Positions 1-8,701 are shown, numbered from the stretch's first letter. The stretch: 64,000 bases of DNA from Pseudooceanicola batsensis HTCC2597 (GCF_000152725.1 NZ_CH724131.1:3063478-3127477), one strand, 5' to 3'. Notes: generated from the letters alone by a model not told the origin. Numbers and translations are program-made.

Positions 1-57
1 GAGGGATCGGAGGTCGAAATACTTGGCAAAATGGGTTTGCCGAACCCATATGGATGA
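1..57 (+). CDS. ybeY: YbeY endoribonuclease, last 18 codons (partial)
   Basis: The window opens inside a reading frame whose last residues read EVEILGKMGLPNPYG before a TGA stop at 55–57. This resembles the C-terminus of YbeY, the zinc-dependent endoribonuclease of 16S rRNA maturation, in Rhodobacterales. The gene directly upstream of the CorC-like gene and lnt in this order is usually ybeY, so position and tail agree. The catalytic histidine motif lies outside the window, so the call rests on the short tail and on synteny. Confidence 0.6.
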   Translation, partial: EGSEVEILGKMGLPNPYG

Positions 58-117
58 CATCGGGGAAGACTTTCCCCCCGCCGGCTGATTCGCAGCGGCG
101 ACGAACGGTAAGGAACG

Positions 118-1071
118 ATGGGCGACACGAACGACGGATCTTCTAACGCGGCGCAGGGCGCGCTGCCCGAGGGCCAGAACAGCACTACCGACGCTGACCG
201 ACCGCGCAGGCGGGGTCTCTGGTCTCGACTTTTCGGCGGTCCGTCCGTCTCCAGCCAGCCCGCCATGGGCGCTTCCGCACCGTCCGGAGCGGCGCCGCGC
301 CAGGCGCACGGCATGATCAACCTGCGCCGCATGCGGGTCGAGGACGTGGCGATCCCCAAGGCGGAGATCGTGGCCGTCCCGCTGAACGCGACGCGCGATC
401 AGCTGGTCAAGACCTTCAGCGACAGCGGCATGACCCGCCTGCCGGTGTTCCAGGACACGCTCGACACCCCCGTGGGGATGATCCACCTCAAGGATTTCGC
501 GCTGCGCTACGGCTTCAACGGCAAGTCGGGGCGCTTTACCCTCAAGACCATGCTGCGCCCGCTGCTCTTCGTGCCGCCGTCGATGCCGATCGGCGTGCTG
601 CTGCAGAAGATGCAGACCGAACGGCGGCACATGGCGCTGGTGATCGACGAATACGGCGGTGTCGACGGTCTCGTGACCATCGAGGACCTGATCGAGCAGG
701 TGATCGGCCAGATCGAGGATGAACACGACGTCGAAGAGGACAAGTTCTGGACGCGCGAGGATGGCGCGACCTATCTCGCCGTCGCCCGGACCCCGCTCGA
801 CGAATTCGCCGCCGAGACCGGGATCGACCTCACGTCGCACGACAGCGTCGACGAGGAAGAGATCGACACGCTGGGCGGGCTGGTCTTCATGCTTTCCGGC
901 CGCGTGCCGGCCCGCGGCGAGGTGGTCGAGCATCCGGCCGGTCACGAATTCGAGGTCGTGGATGCAGACCCCCGGCGGATCAAGCGACTGCGTGTCCGCC
1001 TCCGGCCCGAGGGCGCCGGGCCCAGGCAGACCTCGGAGGAGCCGGAGACGGCCGATCTCGCGGCGCAATGA
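118..1071 (+). CDS. corC: CorC/HlyC-type CBS-domain protein
   Basis: 317 residues. A low-complexity, basic N-terminus (about 1–75) is followed by a pair of CBS domains (about 75–205, with VIDEYGGVDGLVTIEDLIEQ near the end of the second) and a C-terminal CorC_HlyC domain (about 225–295, with TLGGLVFMLSGRVP). It lacks the membrane DUF21 domain of larger relatives, as does E. coli CorC (YbeX). The family is linked to magnesium/cobalt efflux, and YbeX also to ribosome metabolism; the exact role here is not shown. AAGGAA at 110–115 is a fitting ribosome site for the ATG at 118. The stop overlaps the lnt start by four bases (ATGA), so the two are probably translationally coupled. Confidence 0.85.
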   Translation: MGDTNDGSSNAAQGALPEGQNSTTDADRPRRRGLWSRLFGGPSVSSQPAMGASAPSGAAPRQAHGMINLRRMRVEDVAIPKAEIVAVPLNATRDQLVKTFSDSGMTRLPVFQDTLDTPVGMIHLKDFALRYGFNGKSGRFTLKTMLRPLLFVPPSMPIGVLLQKMQTERRHMALVIDEYGGVDGLVTIEDLIEQVIGQIEDEHDVEEDKFWTREDGATYLAVARTPLDEFAAETGIDLTSHDSVDEEEIDTLGGLVFMLSGRVPARGEVVEHPAGHEFEVVDADPRRIKRLRVRLRPEGAGPRQTSEEPETADLAAQ

Positions 1072-2594
1072 CCCGTGATCGCGCGGCGTCCTGGCCGGGC
1101 CGCATCGCCGCATGGCCCCTGCGCCGGCGGATGCTGCTGGCCGCCCTGGCCGGCGCGCTCGCCGGATCGGGGCAGGCCCCGTTCGGGCTCTGGCCACTGA
1201 CGCTTCTCGGGCTGGCCGCGGTGCACGCGCTCGCGATGACCGAGGGTGCCCCGCGCCGGGTGGCGGCTGTCTGGTGGGCGGGGGGCGCGGGTTATTTCGC
1301 CCTCGCGCTTAGCTGGATCGTCGAACCCTTCCTGGTCGACATCGACCGTCACGGCTGGATGGCGCCCTTCGCCCTGGTGCTGCTGGCCGGCGGTCTGGGG
1401 CTGTTCTGGGGCGCTGCCGGCGCATTGGCCCGGCTGGTCGTGCCGGGGCAGGGCGGGGCCTTCGCCGCGGCCATGACCCTGTCGCTCGTCCTCTCCGGCT
1501 ATCTGCGGGGCCTTCTCTTTACCGGGTTTCCCTGGGCCCTTCCGGGCCATGTCCTGATCGGCACGCCCCTGCTGCAGCTTGCGCAATGGGGCGGCGCCAT
1601 GTTCCTGTCGCTGATCGTCGTCGGCTTTGCCCTGGCACTGCCCCGGGCCCTGGCCCGGCCCCGGCCGCGCCTCGCGATCTGGCTCGTCCTCATGGTGCCG
1701 CTGCCGGTGCTGGGCATGGCGCTCCTGCCGCCCCAGGCACCGGCCGAGGGCAGGCCCGTGGTGCGCCTCGTGCAGCCGAACATCCCGCAGCGCGACAAAT
1801 GGGACCCGGCCAAGGCCACGGCCAATTTCGATCGCATGCTGGCGATGACGGCGGACCCCGGCGATCCCGACCTTGTCGTCTGGCCGGAGACGGCCATCCC
1901 CGCCTGGCTGGAGTCCATCCCCCATCTGCTGCCCATGCTCTCCGAGGCCGCCGGGGGCAGCCCGCTGGCCTTCGGCATCAACCGGAGCGAGGGGGCGCGG
2001 ATCTACAACGCCATGGTGCTGCTCGACGGCGGGGGCGCCATCGACGACGTCTACGACAAGCATCATCTTGTCCCCTTCGGTGAATACATCCCCTTCGGCG
2101 ACATCCTTGGCCGGCTCGGGCTGCGCGGTCTCGCGCAGCGAGAGGGCGGCGGGTTCTCTCGGGGAACCGGGGCGCGCCTGATGCAGGTGCCCGGCATCGG
2201 GAGCACCCTGCCGCTGATCTGCTACGAGGGGATCTTTCCGCGTCATGTCGCCGCGGCCGAGCGGCCCGAGGTCCTGCTCCTGATCACCAACGACGCCTGG
2301 TTCGGAACCGTCTCGGGTCCCTACCAGCATCTGGCGCAGGCGCGGCTGCGCGCGGTGGAACAGGGGCTCCCCATGATCCGTGTGGCCAATACCGGCATTT
2401 CGGCCGTGATCGACCCGGCGGGGCGTCTCAGCGGCGTCATGGCGCTCGGCACGGGCGGGGTGCGGGACGTGCCGCTGCCGCTGGCCGAGGAACCCACGAT
2501 CTATGCCCGCACGGGCGACACCCCGATCGCGATCGCCCTGCTTGTCGCCCTTTCGGTGCTCCGGCTCCTGCGCCGGTTCGCCCGCCGCGTTTAG
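1068..2594 (+). CDS. lnt: Apolipoprotein N-acyltransferase
   Basis: 508 residues; inner-membrane enzyme that adds the third acyl chain to the N-terminal cysteine of lipoproteins, the last step of lipoprotein maturation. The N-terminal 220 residues are hydrophobic with several membrane spans; the rest is a nitrilase-fold domain. The catalytic triad is visible: Glu274 in WPETAIPAW, Lys331 in YDKHHLVPFGEY and Cys385 in PLICYEG, close to E. coli E267/K335/C387. Length matches the family. It overlaps corC by four bases and ends just before the metK promoter and riboswitch. Confidence 0.95.
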   Translation: MTRDRAASWPGRIAAWPLRRRMLLAALAGALAGSGQAPFGLWPLTLLGLAAVHALAMTEGAPRRVAAVWWAGGAGYFALALSWIVEPFLVDIDRHGWMAPFALVLLAGGLGLFWGAAGALARLVVPGQGGAFAAAMTLSLVLSGYLRGLLFTGFPWALPGHVLIGTPLLQLAQWGGAMFLSLIVVGFALALPRALARPRPRLAIWLVLMVPLPVLGMALLPPQAPAEGRPVVRLVQPNIPQRDKWDPAKATANFDRMLAMTADPGDPDLVVWPETAIPAWLESIPHLLPMLSEAAGGSPLAFGINRSEGARIYNAMVLLDGGGAIDDVYDKHHLVPFGEYIPFGDILGRLGLRGLAQREGGGFSRGTGARLMQVPGIGSTLPLICYEGIFPRHVAAAERPEVLLLITNDAWFGTVSGPYQHLAQARLRAVEQGLPMIRVANTGISAVIDPAGRLSGVMALGTGGVRDVPLPLAEEPTIYARTGDTPIAIALLVALSVLRLLRRFARRV

Positions 2595-2597
2595 ACG

Positions 2598-2626
2598 TTG
2601 ACGCTCCGCAAGACGGGGTATAGGCG
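2598..2626 (+). promoter_or_regulatory. Probable metK promoter
   Basis: A TTGACG at 2598–2603 resembles a -35 box. Either TATAGG (2619–2624, 15-base spacer) or TAGGCG (2621–2626, 17-base spacer) could be the -10. It lies just after the lnt stop and would start transcription a few bases before the riboswitch stem at 2637. The spacing is imperfect, so this is a suggestion. Confidence 0.35.
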
Positions 2627-2636
2627 ATATTGACCG

Positions 2637-2684
2637 CTGTCCCAACGGCTTCCTGACGGGACGGTATGACATCCATCGGAGCGC
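2637..2684 (+). promoter_or_regulatory. SAM/SAH riboswitch controlling metK translation
   Basis: A seven-pair stem (2637–2643 with 2658–2664: five Watson-Crick pairs, one G-U, one C-G) closes a loop reading AACGGCTTCCTGAC. Downstream, CGGAGCGC (2677–2684) contains the metK Shine-Dalgarno GGAG (2678–2681) and can pair with GCTTCC of the loop to form a pseudoknot. The loop sequence and the hidden ribosome site match what is known of the SAM/SAH riboswitch class found in front of metK in Rhodobacterales. Binding of S-adenosylmethionine (or S-adenosylhomocysteine) would sequester the ribosome site and lower metK translation. Identification is from memory of the consensus. Confidence 0.85.
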
Positions 2685-2689
2685 TTTTC

Positions 2690-3871
2690 ATGACCCGCAA
2701 GAATTACATCTTCACCTCGGAATCCGTTTCCGAGGGCCACCCGGACAAGGTCTGTGACCGGATTTCCGACGCCGTCCTCGACGCCCTCCTGGCCGAGGAA
2801 CCGCAGGCGCGGGTCGCCTGCGAGACCTTCGCGACCACCAACCGGGTGGTGATCGGCGGCGAGGTCGGCCTCGCCGACCAGGAGAAGCTGCATGACTACA
2901 TGGACCGGATCGAGGACATCGCCCGCGCCTGCATCAAGGACATCGGCTATGAGCAGGACAAGTTCCACTATCAGACGGTCGAGGTGACGAACCTCCTGCA
3001 CGAACAGTCCGCCCATATCGCCCAGGGCGTCGACGCACGCGACAACAAGGACGAGGGGGCCGGCGACCAGGGGATCATGTTCGGCTATGCCACGACCGAG
3101 ACCGACGACCTGATGCCCGCGCCGATCCAGTTCGCGCACAGGATTCTCCGCCGTCTCGCCGAGGTGCGCAAGGACGGAACGGAACCGACGCTCGGCCCCG
3201 ACGCCAAGTCGCAGGTGTCGCTCCGTTACGAGAACGGCCAGCCGGTCGAGGTCACGCAGCTCGTCCTGTCGACCCAGCACCATGACGAGACCCAGTCCTC
3301 GGAAGACATCCGCCGGCTGGTCGAACCCTACATCCGCGAGGTCATTCCCGGCGACTGGCTGACGGCGAACACCGAATGGTGGATCAATCCGACCGGCAAG
3401 TTCGTCATCGGCGGTCCGGACGGCGACGCGGGCCTGACCGGCCGCAAGATCATCGTCGACACCTATGGCGGCGCGGCTCCGCATGGCGGCGGGGCCTTCT
3501 CGGGCAAGGACCCGACCAAGGTCGACCGCTCGGCTGCCTATGCCGCCCGCTACCTCGCCAAGAACGTGGTCGCCGCCGGCATGGCCGAGAAATGCACGAT
3601 CCAGCTGTCCTACGCGATCGGCATCTCGAAACCGCTGTCGATCTACGCCGACACCTACGGCACCGGCCATGTCGACGAATCCGTCATCGAAGAGGCGGTC
3701 GCCCGGGTCATGGACCTGACCCCGCGCGGCATCCGCGAGCACCTGCAACTGAACCGCCCGATCTACCAGCGCACCGCGGCCTACGGCCATTTCGGCCGCA
3801 AACCCGAAGCGGATGGCGGTTTCTCCTGGGAACGCACCGACCTCGTCGACGCGCTCAAGAAGGCCGTCTGA
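2690..3871 (+). CDS. metK: S-adenosylmethionine synthase
   Basis: 393 residues; makes S-adenosylmethionine from ATP and methionine. Signature stretches: [13 protein letters not shown] near the N-terminus, [12 protein letters not shown] in the middle and [19 protein letters not shown] (phosphate binding) toward the C-terminus. An upstream in-frame ATG at 2666 would add eight residues but lies inside the riboswitch, lacks a ribosome site and adds non-conserved residues. The ATG at 2690 sits nine bases after GGAG and is followed by the conserved start [13 protein letters not shown]. Regulation is by the riboswitch just upstream. Two strong hairpins follow the stop. Confidence 0.97.
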   Translation: MTRKNYIFTSESVSEGHPDKVCDRISDAVLDALLAEEPQARVACETFATTNRVVIGGEVGLADQEKLHDYMDRIEDIARACIKDIGYEQDKFHYQTVEVTNLLHEQSAHIAQGVDARDNKDEGAGDQGIMFGYATTETDDLMPAPIQFAHRILRRLAEVRKDGTEPTLGPDAKSQVSLRYENGQPVEVTQLVLSTQHHDETQSSEDIRRLVEPYIREVIPGDWLTANTEWWINPTGKFVIGGPDGDAGLTGRKIIVDTYGGAAPHGGGAFSGKDPTKVDRSAAYAARYLAKNVVAAGMAEKCTIQLSYAIGISKPLSIYADTYGTGHVDESVIEEAVARVMDLTPRGIREHLQLNRPIYQRTAAYGHFGRKPEADGGFSWERTDLVDALKKAV

Positions 3872-3894
3872 GCCGGCCTCCCCTACACGATCGC

Positions 3895-3915
3895 GCCCCG
3901 GCCTCGCGCCGGGGC
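3895..3915. terminator. Hairpin downstream of metK
   Basis: Perfect eight-pair stem GCCCCGGC (3895–3902) / GCCGGGGC (3908–3915) with a five-base loop, 24 bases after the metK stop. No T-run follows, so it is terminator-like rather than a canonical intrinsic terminator. Confidence 0.45.
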
Positions 3916-4001
3916 CTCGCTCGAACTTCGCGCCACGAACGCACCGCGGGGCCTCGCCCGAACCACGGGCCATGATGTGACCCAAGTATTTCGACCGGGA
4001 G

Positions 4002-4022
4002 GCCCCGGCGCAGCGCCGGGGC
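4002..4022. terminator. Hairpin between convergent metK and doxX
   Basis: GCCCCGGCGC (4002–4011) and GCGCCGGGGC (4013–4022) form a nearly continuous palindrome. It lies eight bases beyond the doxX stop on the other strand, so it may end transcripts from both sides. The preceding bases CCCAAGTATTTCGACCGGGAGG resemble the start of the two-hairpin repeat seen at 13.95 and 61.14 kb. Confidence 0.45.
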
Positions 4023-4030
4023 ACATTGCC

Positions 4031-4447
4031 TTATTCCGCCGGGGCGGCAGCGCGGCGTTCCACCGACAGGGCGCCTGCACCGAAGGCCACCACCATCAGC
4101 ATGCCGCCGGTGATCGTCACGTTCTTCATGAAGCTGATCATCTGCATCTGGGCGTCCATCCCTTCCATGCCGAAGGACGGCACGAGGTGGAAGATGATCC
4201 CCGACACCAGCGAGAAGCCCGCCAGCAGGAAGGCCGCGATCCGCGCCTGCCAGCCGATCAGCAGGGCGATGCCGCCGACCAGCTCGACCAGGATGACGAT
4301 CGGCAGGAGGCCGCCGGGCACGCCCATCATCTCCATGTAGCCCTGCGTGCCGGCATAGCCGGTGATCTTCTGCAGACCCGAGGTGATGAACATGAGTGAC
4401 AGAAGAACGCGCCCGAGCGGCGCGGCATAGGGAAGGATATTGGTCAT
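4031..4447 (-). CDS. DoxX family membrane protein
   Basis: 138 residues with about four hydrophobic segments, starting MTNILPYAAPLGRVLLSLMF and carrying the DoxX-type stretch FITSGLQKITGYAGTQGYM. DoxX proteins are small inner-membrane proteins; some relatives are linked to thiosulfate oxidation or redox stress, but most are uncharacterised and no substrate can be named. The frame is open upstream to 4546, but the start at 4447 has AAGGA seven bases before it on the minus strand and begins where similarity to the family begins. Convergent with metK; no operon partner. Confidence 0.85.
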   Translation of the reverse strand: MTNILPYAAPLGRVLLSLMFITSGLQKITGYAGTQGYMEMMGVPGGLLPIVILVELVGGIALLIGWQARIAAFLLAGFSLVSGIIFHLVPSFGMEGMDAQMQMISFMKNVTITGGMLMVVAFGAGALSVERRAAAPAE

Positions 4448-4842
4448 TGTGGTGTCCTTGTAGGTGATATGATGAGTTCGGTGTCCGCATGCCGCATATC
4501 GCCGCCTCGCACCACTCGGAGAATTTCGACATATCATGTGCGTCACCGCGCAGACGGAGTTTCCGGGGTCGCGCGCATCCCGACGCTCCGCCTGGCGCCG
4601 ACCATCCGTGACGGTGCCGTCCGCCTGCCGGGCAATTCCGCCGAAGCCGAAGGTGTCACGCGGGAGGCTACGCCGCGTCCGGGAAGCGCGGCCGCCCGCG
4701 TGCAGCCGGGGCCAGACGAAGGGGATGGCCTTGCGCTGCAGCGCCGGACCGTCCCGCCGCCCGCGCGCCGCCGGGGCCGTCCTGGTCGGGTCGCGAAACG
4801 CCCAGGTTGATCCCGCGCGACCCGGACGCTAAGGCACCGCGC
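4448..4842. other. Intergenic region between divergent doxX and trmB
   Basis: About 395 bases. It should hold the promoters of both genes, but no convincing -35/-10 pair, repeat or RNA gene was recognised. Open frames here are extensions of the neighbours or have shadow-like composition. Confidence 0.5.
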
Positions 4843-5553
4843 ATGAGCAATCAGCATCCCTCCGGCGCCCCGTGGCGCAACTTCTACGGCCGGTTCAAGG
4901 GCAAGGCCCTGCGCCCCTCGCAGGAGGCCTACCTCGACGAGGATCTCGCCGCGCTCTCTCCCGGCCCGGTCGGATGGGAGGAGAACCCCGACCGCCGGCC
5001 GCTCGATCTCGGGGCGCTTTTCGGCGGGCGCGAGGTCTGGGTCGAGATCGGCTTCGGCGGCGGCGAACACCTTGTGCACCAGGCCGAGCGCAACCCGCAG
5101 GCCGGCATCATCGGGGCCGAACCCTACATCAACGGGGTCGCCATGCTGCTGGGCAAGATCCGGCAGGCCGGGGTCGACAACCTGCGGGTTCATCCAGGCG
5201 ACGCCCGCGATCTCTTCGACGTGCTGCCAGCCGCCAGCATCTCGCGGGCCTTCCTGCTCTATCCCGACCCCTGGCCCAAGAAGCGCCACCACCGCCGCCG
5301 CTTCGTGACGCCCGAACACCTCGAGCCGCTGGCCGAGGTCCTGAAACCCGGCGCGATCTTCCGCGTCGCCACGGACATCCCCGACTATGTCCGCCAGACG
5401 CTGGAGCAGGTGCCGCGCCACGGGTTTGACTGGCTGGCCGAAAAGCCCGCCGACTGGCGCGAGCCGTGGGACGACTGGATTTCGACCCGGTACGAGCAGA
5501 AGGCCCTGCGCGAGGGCCGCACCCCGCACTATCTGACATTCCGCCGCCGCTGA
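4843..5553 (+). CDS. trmB: tRNA (guanine-N7-)-methyltransferase
   Basis: 236 residues; uses S-adenosylmethionine to methylate G46 of tRNAs. The Rossmann glycine loop is VEIGFGGGEHLVHQAERNP; further on are the acidic NLRVHPGDARDLF and YPDPWPKKRHHRRRF, a TrmB hallmark for tRNA binding and catalysis. The start at 4843 (MSNQHPSGAPWRNFYGR) has AAGG about nine bases upstream and matches the usual N-terminus; an in-frame ATT/ATG extension to 4807 is not conserved-looking. Its place near metK, the source of its cofactor, is common in this order. Confidence 0.95.
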   Translation: MSNQHPSGAPWRNFYGRFKGKALRPSQEAYLDEDLAALSPGPVGWEENPDRRPLDLGALFGGREVWVEIGFGGGEHLVHQAERNPQAGIIGAEPYINGVAMLLGKIRQAGVDNLRVHPGDARDLFDVLPAASISRAFLLYPDPWPKKRHHRRRFVTPEHLEPLAEVLKPGAIFRVATDIPDYVRQTLEQVPRHGFDWLAEKPADWREPWDDWISTRYEQKALREGRTPHYLTFRRR

Positions 5554-5587
5554 AACCGTGGCGGACCGGGCGCAGGAGAGGATCTGC

Positions 5588-6016
5588 ATGGCCGGACAGA
5601 AGACCAGACCCACCACCGTCACGCCCGAGGACTTCCTCGCCTCGGTCCAGCCCGCCCGCCGCCGCGCGCAGGGGGTCGTCCTGCGCGACCTCTTCGACCG
5701 CGTCACCGGCTGGCAGCCGCGCATGTGGGGCCCGTCCATCGTCGGTTACGGCGCCTACGACTACACCTATGCCAGCGGCCGCACCGGCACATGGCTGGCG
5801 ACGGGCTTCTCGCCCCGCAAGGCCGCGCTCTCGGTCTACATCATGCCGGGCTATCAGGACTACGGCCCGATCCTCGACCGCCTCGGCCCGCACCGGAAGG
5901 GCAAGTCCTGCCTCTACCTCACCCGCCTCGACGCCGTGGACCATGACGTGCTGGCCGAACTGATCCGCACCGGCCTCGACGATCTTGCGCGCCGATGGCC
6001 CGTCCGGCCGGAATGA
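5588..6016 (+). CDS. DUF1801 domain protein
   Basis: 142 residues with the small alpha-beta DUF1801 fold: RGDLFDRVTG-like helix, MWGPSIVGYGAYDYTY, then SPRKAALSVYIMPGYQDY and GKSCLYLTRLDAVD. Proteins of this family (related to YdhG/iron-chaperone frataxin-like folds) are cytosolic and mostly of unknown function. AGGAG at 5574–5578 selects the ATG at 5588 over a frame-open position at 5558. It follows trmB by 34 bases and could be co-transcribed with it. Confidence 0.8.
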   Translation: MAGQKTRPTTVTPEDFLASVQPARRRAQGVVLRDLFDRVTGWQPRMWGPSIVGYGAYDYTYASGRTGTWLATGFSPRKAALSVYIMPGYQDYGPILDRLGPHRKGKSCLYLTRLDAVDHDVLAELIRTGLDDLARRWPVRPE

Positions 6017-6035
6017 CCCGCCGCTGATGGACATT

Positions 6036-6063
6036 CCCGCGCCTTTGTGACAAAGCGCGCGGG
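6036..6063 (+). promoter_or_regulatory. Strong hairpin directly before the gltX ribosome site
   Basis: CCCGCGC+CTTTG (6036–6047), loop TGA, CAAAG (6051–6055), one bulged C, GCGCGGG (6057–6063): a twelve-pair stem with one bulge and a three-base loop. It ends four bases before CAGGAG (6067–6072), the gltX ribosome site. No T-run follows, so a role in translation or RNA stability is as likely as termination of the upstream transcript. Confidence 0.5.
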
Positions 6064-6079
6064 CATCAGGAGCCTGCCC

Positions 6080-7405
6080 ATGACCGTCACCCGTTTCGCC
6101 CCCTCGCCGACCGGCTATATCCATGTCGGCAACCTGCGCACCGCGCTGTTCAATTTCCTGATCGCCCGCAAGCAGGGCGGCACCTTCATCCTGCGGATCG
6201 ACGACACCGATCCGGAGCGCTCGAAAGAGGAATATGTCGACGCGATCAAGCAGGATCTCGACTGGCTCGGCCTGCACTGGGACCGGGTGGAGCGGCAGTC
6301 CGAACGGCTTGACCGCTATGCCGAGGCGGCCGACCGCTACCGCGAGATGGGCCGCTTCTACGAAGCGTTCGAGACGCCGACCGAGCTTGACCTCAAGCGC
6401 AAGAAGCAGCTCAACATGGGCCGCCCGCCGGTCTACGACCGCGCCGCCCTCGCGCTGTCGGATGCCGAGAGGGACCGCCTGCGCGCCGAACGCGGGCAGG
6501 GGGTCTGGCGCTTCAAGCTGGATCACGAGCGGATCGAATGGACCGACGGCATCCTCGGCCCGATCTCGATCGACGCGGCCTCGGTCTCGGACCCGGTGCT
6601 GATCCGGCAGGACGGGCAGGTGCTCTATACGCTGGCCTCGGTGGTCGACGACACCGAGATGGGCGTGACCCATGTGGTGCGCGGCTCGGACCACGTGACC
6701 AACACGGCGACCCAGATCCAGATGATCGACGCGCTCGGCGGCGCGGCCCCGGCCTTCGCGCACCATTCCCTGCTGACCGGCCCGCAGGGCGAGGCGCTGT
6801 CGAAGCGTCTCGGCACCCTGTCGATCCGCGACCTCCGCGCGCGGGGCGTGGCGCCGATGGCCTTGCTGTCGCTGATGGCGCGGCTCGGCTCGTCCCGGCC
6901 GGTCGAGCTGCGCGCCTCGGTCGACGAACTGGTCGAGGGGTTCGATCTGTCGCAATTCGGCTCCGCCCCGACCAAGTTCGACGAGAACGACCTCTTTCCC
7001 CTGACGGCCCGGGTCCTTCAGTCGACCCCGCTGTCGGCCGTGAGGGACCGCCTCGCTGCCGCCGGCGTGCCGGAAGACCGGGCCGAGGCCTTCTGGTCCG
7101 TGGTCCGCGACAACATCACCGTGCTCGACGAGGTGGACGCCTGGTGGATCATGATGCGCGACGGGGCGGATCCGCTGGTCGCCCCCGAGGACGAGGATTT
7201 CATCCGCGAGGCCATGCCGCTCCTGCCCGAGACCATCGACCAAAGCACCTGGAGCCAGTGGACCGGCGCGGTGAAGGACAAGACGGGGCGCAAGGGTAAG
7301 AGCCTCTTCATGCCGCTGCGCAAGGCCGTGACGGGGATGGAACGCGGGCCCGAGATGGCCCAGCTGCTGCCCCTGCTGCAGGTGATCCGGGCGCGGAATT
7401 TCTGA
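6080..7405 (+). CDS. gltX: Glutamyl-tRNA synthetase
   Basis: 441 residues; charges tRNA with glutamate. Class I signatures are present: RFAPSPTGYIHVGNLRTALF (the HIGH-type motif) at the very start and ALSKRLGTLS in the KMSKS position. The start at 6080 follows CAGGAG and begins with conserved sequence; the frame is open to 6047 within a hairpin. At 441 residues it is in the shorter GluRS size class; many alphaproteobacteria carry two gltX genes that differ in tRNA preference. Whether this copy also charges tRNA-Gln cannot be told from sequence alone. Confidence 0.93.
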   Translation: MTVTRFAPSPTGYIHVGNLRTALFNFLIARKQGGTFILRIDDTDPERSKEEYVDAIKQDLDWLGLHWDRVERQSERLDRYAEAADRYREMGRFYEAFETPTELDLKRKKQLNMGRPPVYDRAALALSDAERDRLRAERGQGVWRFKLDHERIEWTDGILGPISIDAASVSDPVLIRQDGQVLYTLASVVDDTEMGVTHVVRGSDHVTNTATQIQMIDALGGAAPAFAHHSLLTGPQGEALSKRLGTLSIRDLRARGVAPMALLSLMARLGSSRPVELRASVDELVEGFDLSQFGSAPTKFDENDLFPLTARVLQSTPLSAVRDRLAAAGVPEDRAEAFWSVVRDNITVLDEVDAWWIMMRDGADPLVAPEDEDFIREAMPLLPETIDQSTWSQWTGAVKDKTGRKGKSLFMPLRKAVTGMERGPEMAQLLPLLQVIRARNF

Positions 7406-7414
7406 TCGCGTCGC

Positions 7415-7470
7415 GGTGCGTCTAAGCGCGCACCCTACCCAACCCGTAGGGTGCCTGCTCGCACGCACCG
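7415..7470. repeat. Intergenic hairpin repeat (CGTAGGG family)
   Basis: Between gltX and a convergent gene. It holds GGTGCG/CGCACC (7415–7420 with 7429–7434) and a perfect eight-pair CACCCTAC (7431–7438) / GTAGGGTG (7446–7453), then GCACGCACC. The core CGTAGGG followed by a second inverted repeat recurs at 18325 and 22838, always between genes, which marks it as a dispersed element. It may also end the two converging transcripts. Confidence 0.6.
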
Positions 7471-7634
7471 CCCGCGGCGCCGCTCCGCACTTCCCGCCGG
7501 GCCTTGTCCGACCGTTAACCCCGGGCTCGAGCGGGGTTCTCCCCCGGGCACGCCCGACCGGCGCGGTAGGCTGGGCTTCAGACCGGACACCTCCGGGGCC
7601 TAGATTGGCATGCCGCCCGGTGCGCGCGCCCGGC

Positions 7635-8204
7635 CTATTCGTCGAGGATCTCCACCCCCAGCTCCCGCAGGTGCCGGTCGACCAGGCCCGTCTCCTTCGC
7701 GCTCAGCGTCTGCGCCCGGGGATATCGGGGCGCCGCGCGGTCGTTCAGGATCGGCCCGTCCCAACCGGCCGTCGTCTCGAAGAAGTGGCGGCCGCCCTCC
7801 TCGCCGAAGACCCTCAGATATCCCTGCACCACCACGTCGAGATAGCTGAGCAGCACCGGCCGGTGTCCTTCTGCCGGACCGTGCTTGTCCCGGGGGATGT
7901 GGTAGACGGCGATCTCGCCCGCATCCTCGGCCGCGTGACTGATCCCGTCCAGAAGCGCGACACGGTCGTAGCCGAGTTCGCGCGCGTCGAGCGCGGTCCA
8001 GTCGGCGCCCGGTACCGCCGCGATCAGTCCGTCGATGGCGACGCCGTCGCAGCGCTCGGCCGTCAGAAAGGCCATGTCGCGGATCGGCGTGTGCCGCCAG
8101 ACCCGCCGCCATCCCGACAGCCGGGCCGGATGCGACCGTCCGTAGACATGCGTGGCGGTGTTCACCAGGCTGCCATATCCGAAGAAGTAAGGGTCCCTTT
8201 GCAT
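7635..8204 (-). CDS. Gamma-glutamylcyclotransferase-like protein
   Basis: 189 residues. The N-terminus has the family motif FFGYGSLVN, the YGSL loop that binds the gamma-glutamyl substrate in ChaC/GGCT/AIG2-fold enzymes; a Glu in the middle (near HAAEDAGEIAVY) could be the general base but was not pinned down. Such enzymes release 5-oxoproline from gamma-glutamyl peptides or glutathione. The start at 8204 is in the conserved stretch MQRDPYFFGYGSL. Convergent with gltX; single gene. Confidence 0.75.
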   Translation of the reverse strand: MQRDPYFFGYGSLVNTATHVYGRSHPARLSGWRRVWRHTPIRDMAFLTAERCDGVAIDGLIAAVPGADWTALDARELGYDRVALLDGISHAAEDAGEIAVYHIPRDKHGPAEGHRPVLLSYLDVVVQGYLRVFGEEGGRHFFETTAGWDGPILNDRAAPRYPRAQTLSAKETGLVDRHLRELGVEILDE

Positions 8205-8701
8205 GCCGTGCCTCGTTCCGTTCTGAGCCGCATCGCGCTGGCCAAGCCTCTACGCTGACCCCGTCAGGCCGGTGATCGGCCGGACGGAGCCCCGGAGAGC
8301 CGAGTACCACGGGTCCGCAGGGGAGATCCAACATCTCGGTGCGGGCCGGTTCCCGGAGGCGTCGCGGAGGCGTCGCGGAGGCCGGGCCCGATCGTCACGG
8401 CAGGGCCTGCGCCGTCGGAGAGATCGACCGGCCCGGGCGCGCGTCTGTCCGGCATCGCTGCGCTGGCGCGCCGTCCGACCGGCAGCTGCAGCGCGCCGAG
8501 GCGCCGGCGCGGAACTGCCCGCTGTTCGGGCCTGCCGCCCGCGCGACATCTGCGCCGCGCCGGCCGAACCCCGGCCGCATCGCGGCGGCGCCCGGAGCAG
8601 GCCGATGCTCTTGCCGGCCAGCGGCCCCCGCGTCCCGTCCCGCGAACGGTGCGCACTCTGGCTCTTGCGTGACCGGCGCGGGCAGGCTAATCCAGAGACA
8701 T
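8205..8701. other. Intergenic region upstream of the glycine riboswitch
   Basis: About 500 bases between a divergent gene and the gcv leader. Apart from a short tandem repeat at 8355–8382 no structure was recognised. The gcv promoter should lie toward its right end, but no clear boxes were found. Confidence 0.5.
8355..8382. repeat. Short tandem repeat, 11-base unit
   Basis: GGAGGCGTCGC occurs at 8355–8365 and 8366–8376 and is followed by a partial third copy GGAGGC (8377–8382). No function is evident. Confidence 0.7.

Noticed and set aside
2666..2689. Upstream ATG extending metK by eight codons
   Set aside because: It lies in the riboswitch, lacks a ribosome site, and conserved MetK sequence starts at 2690.
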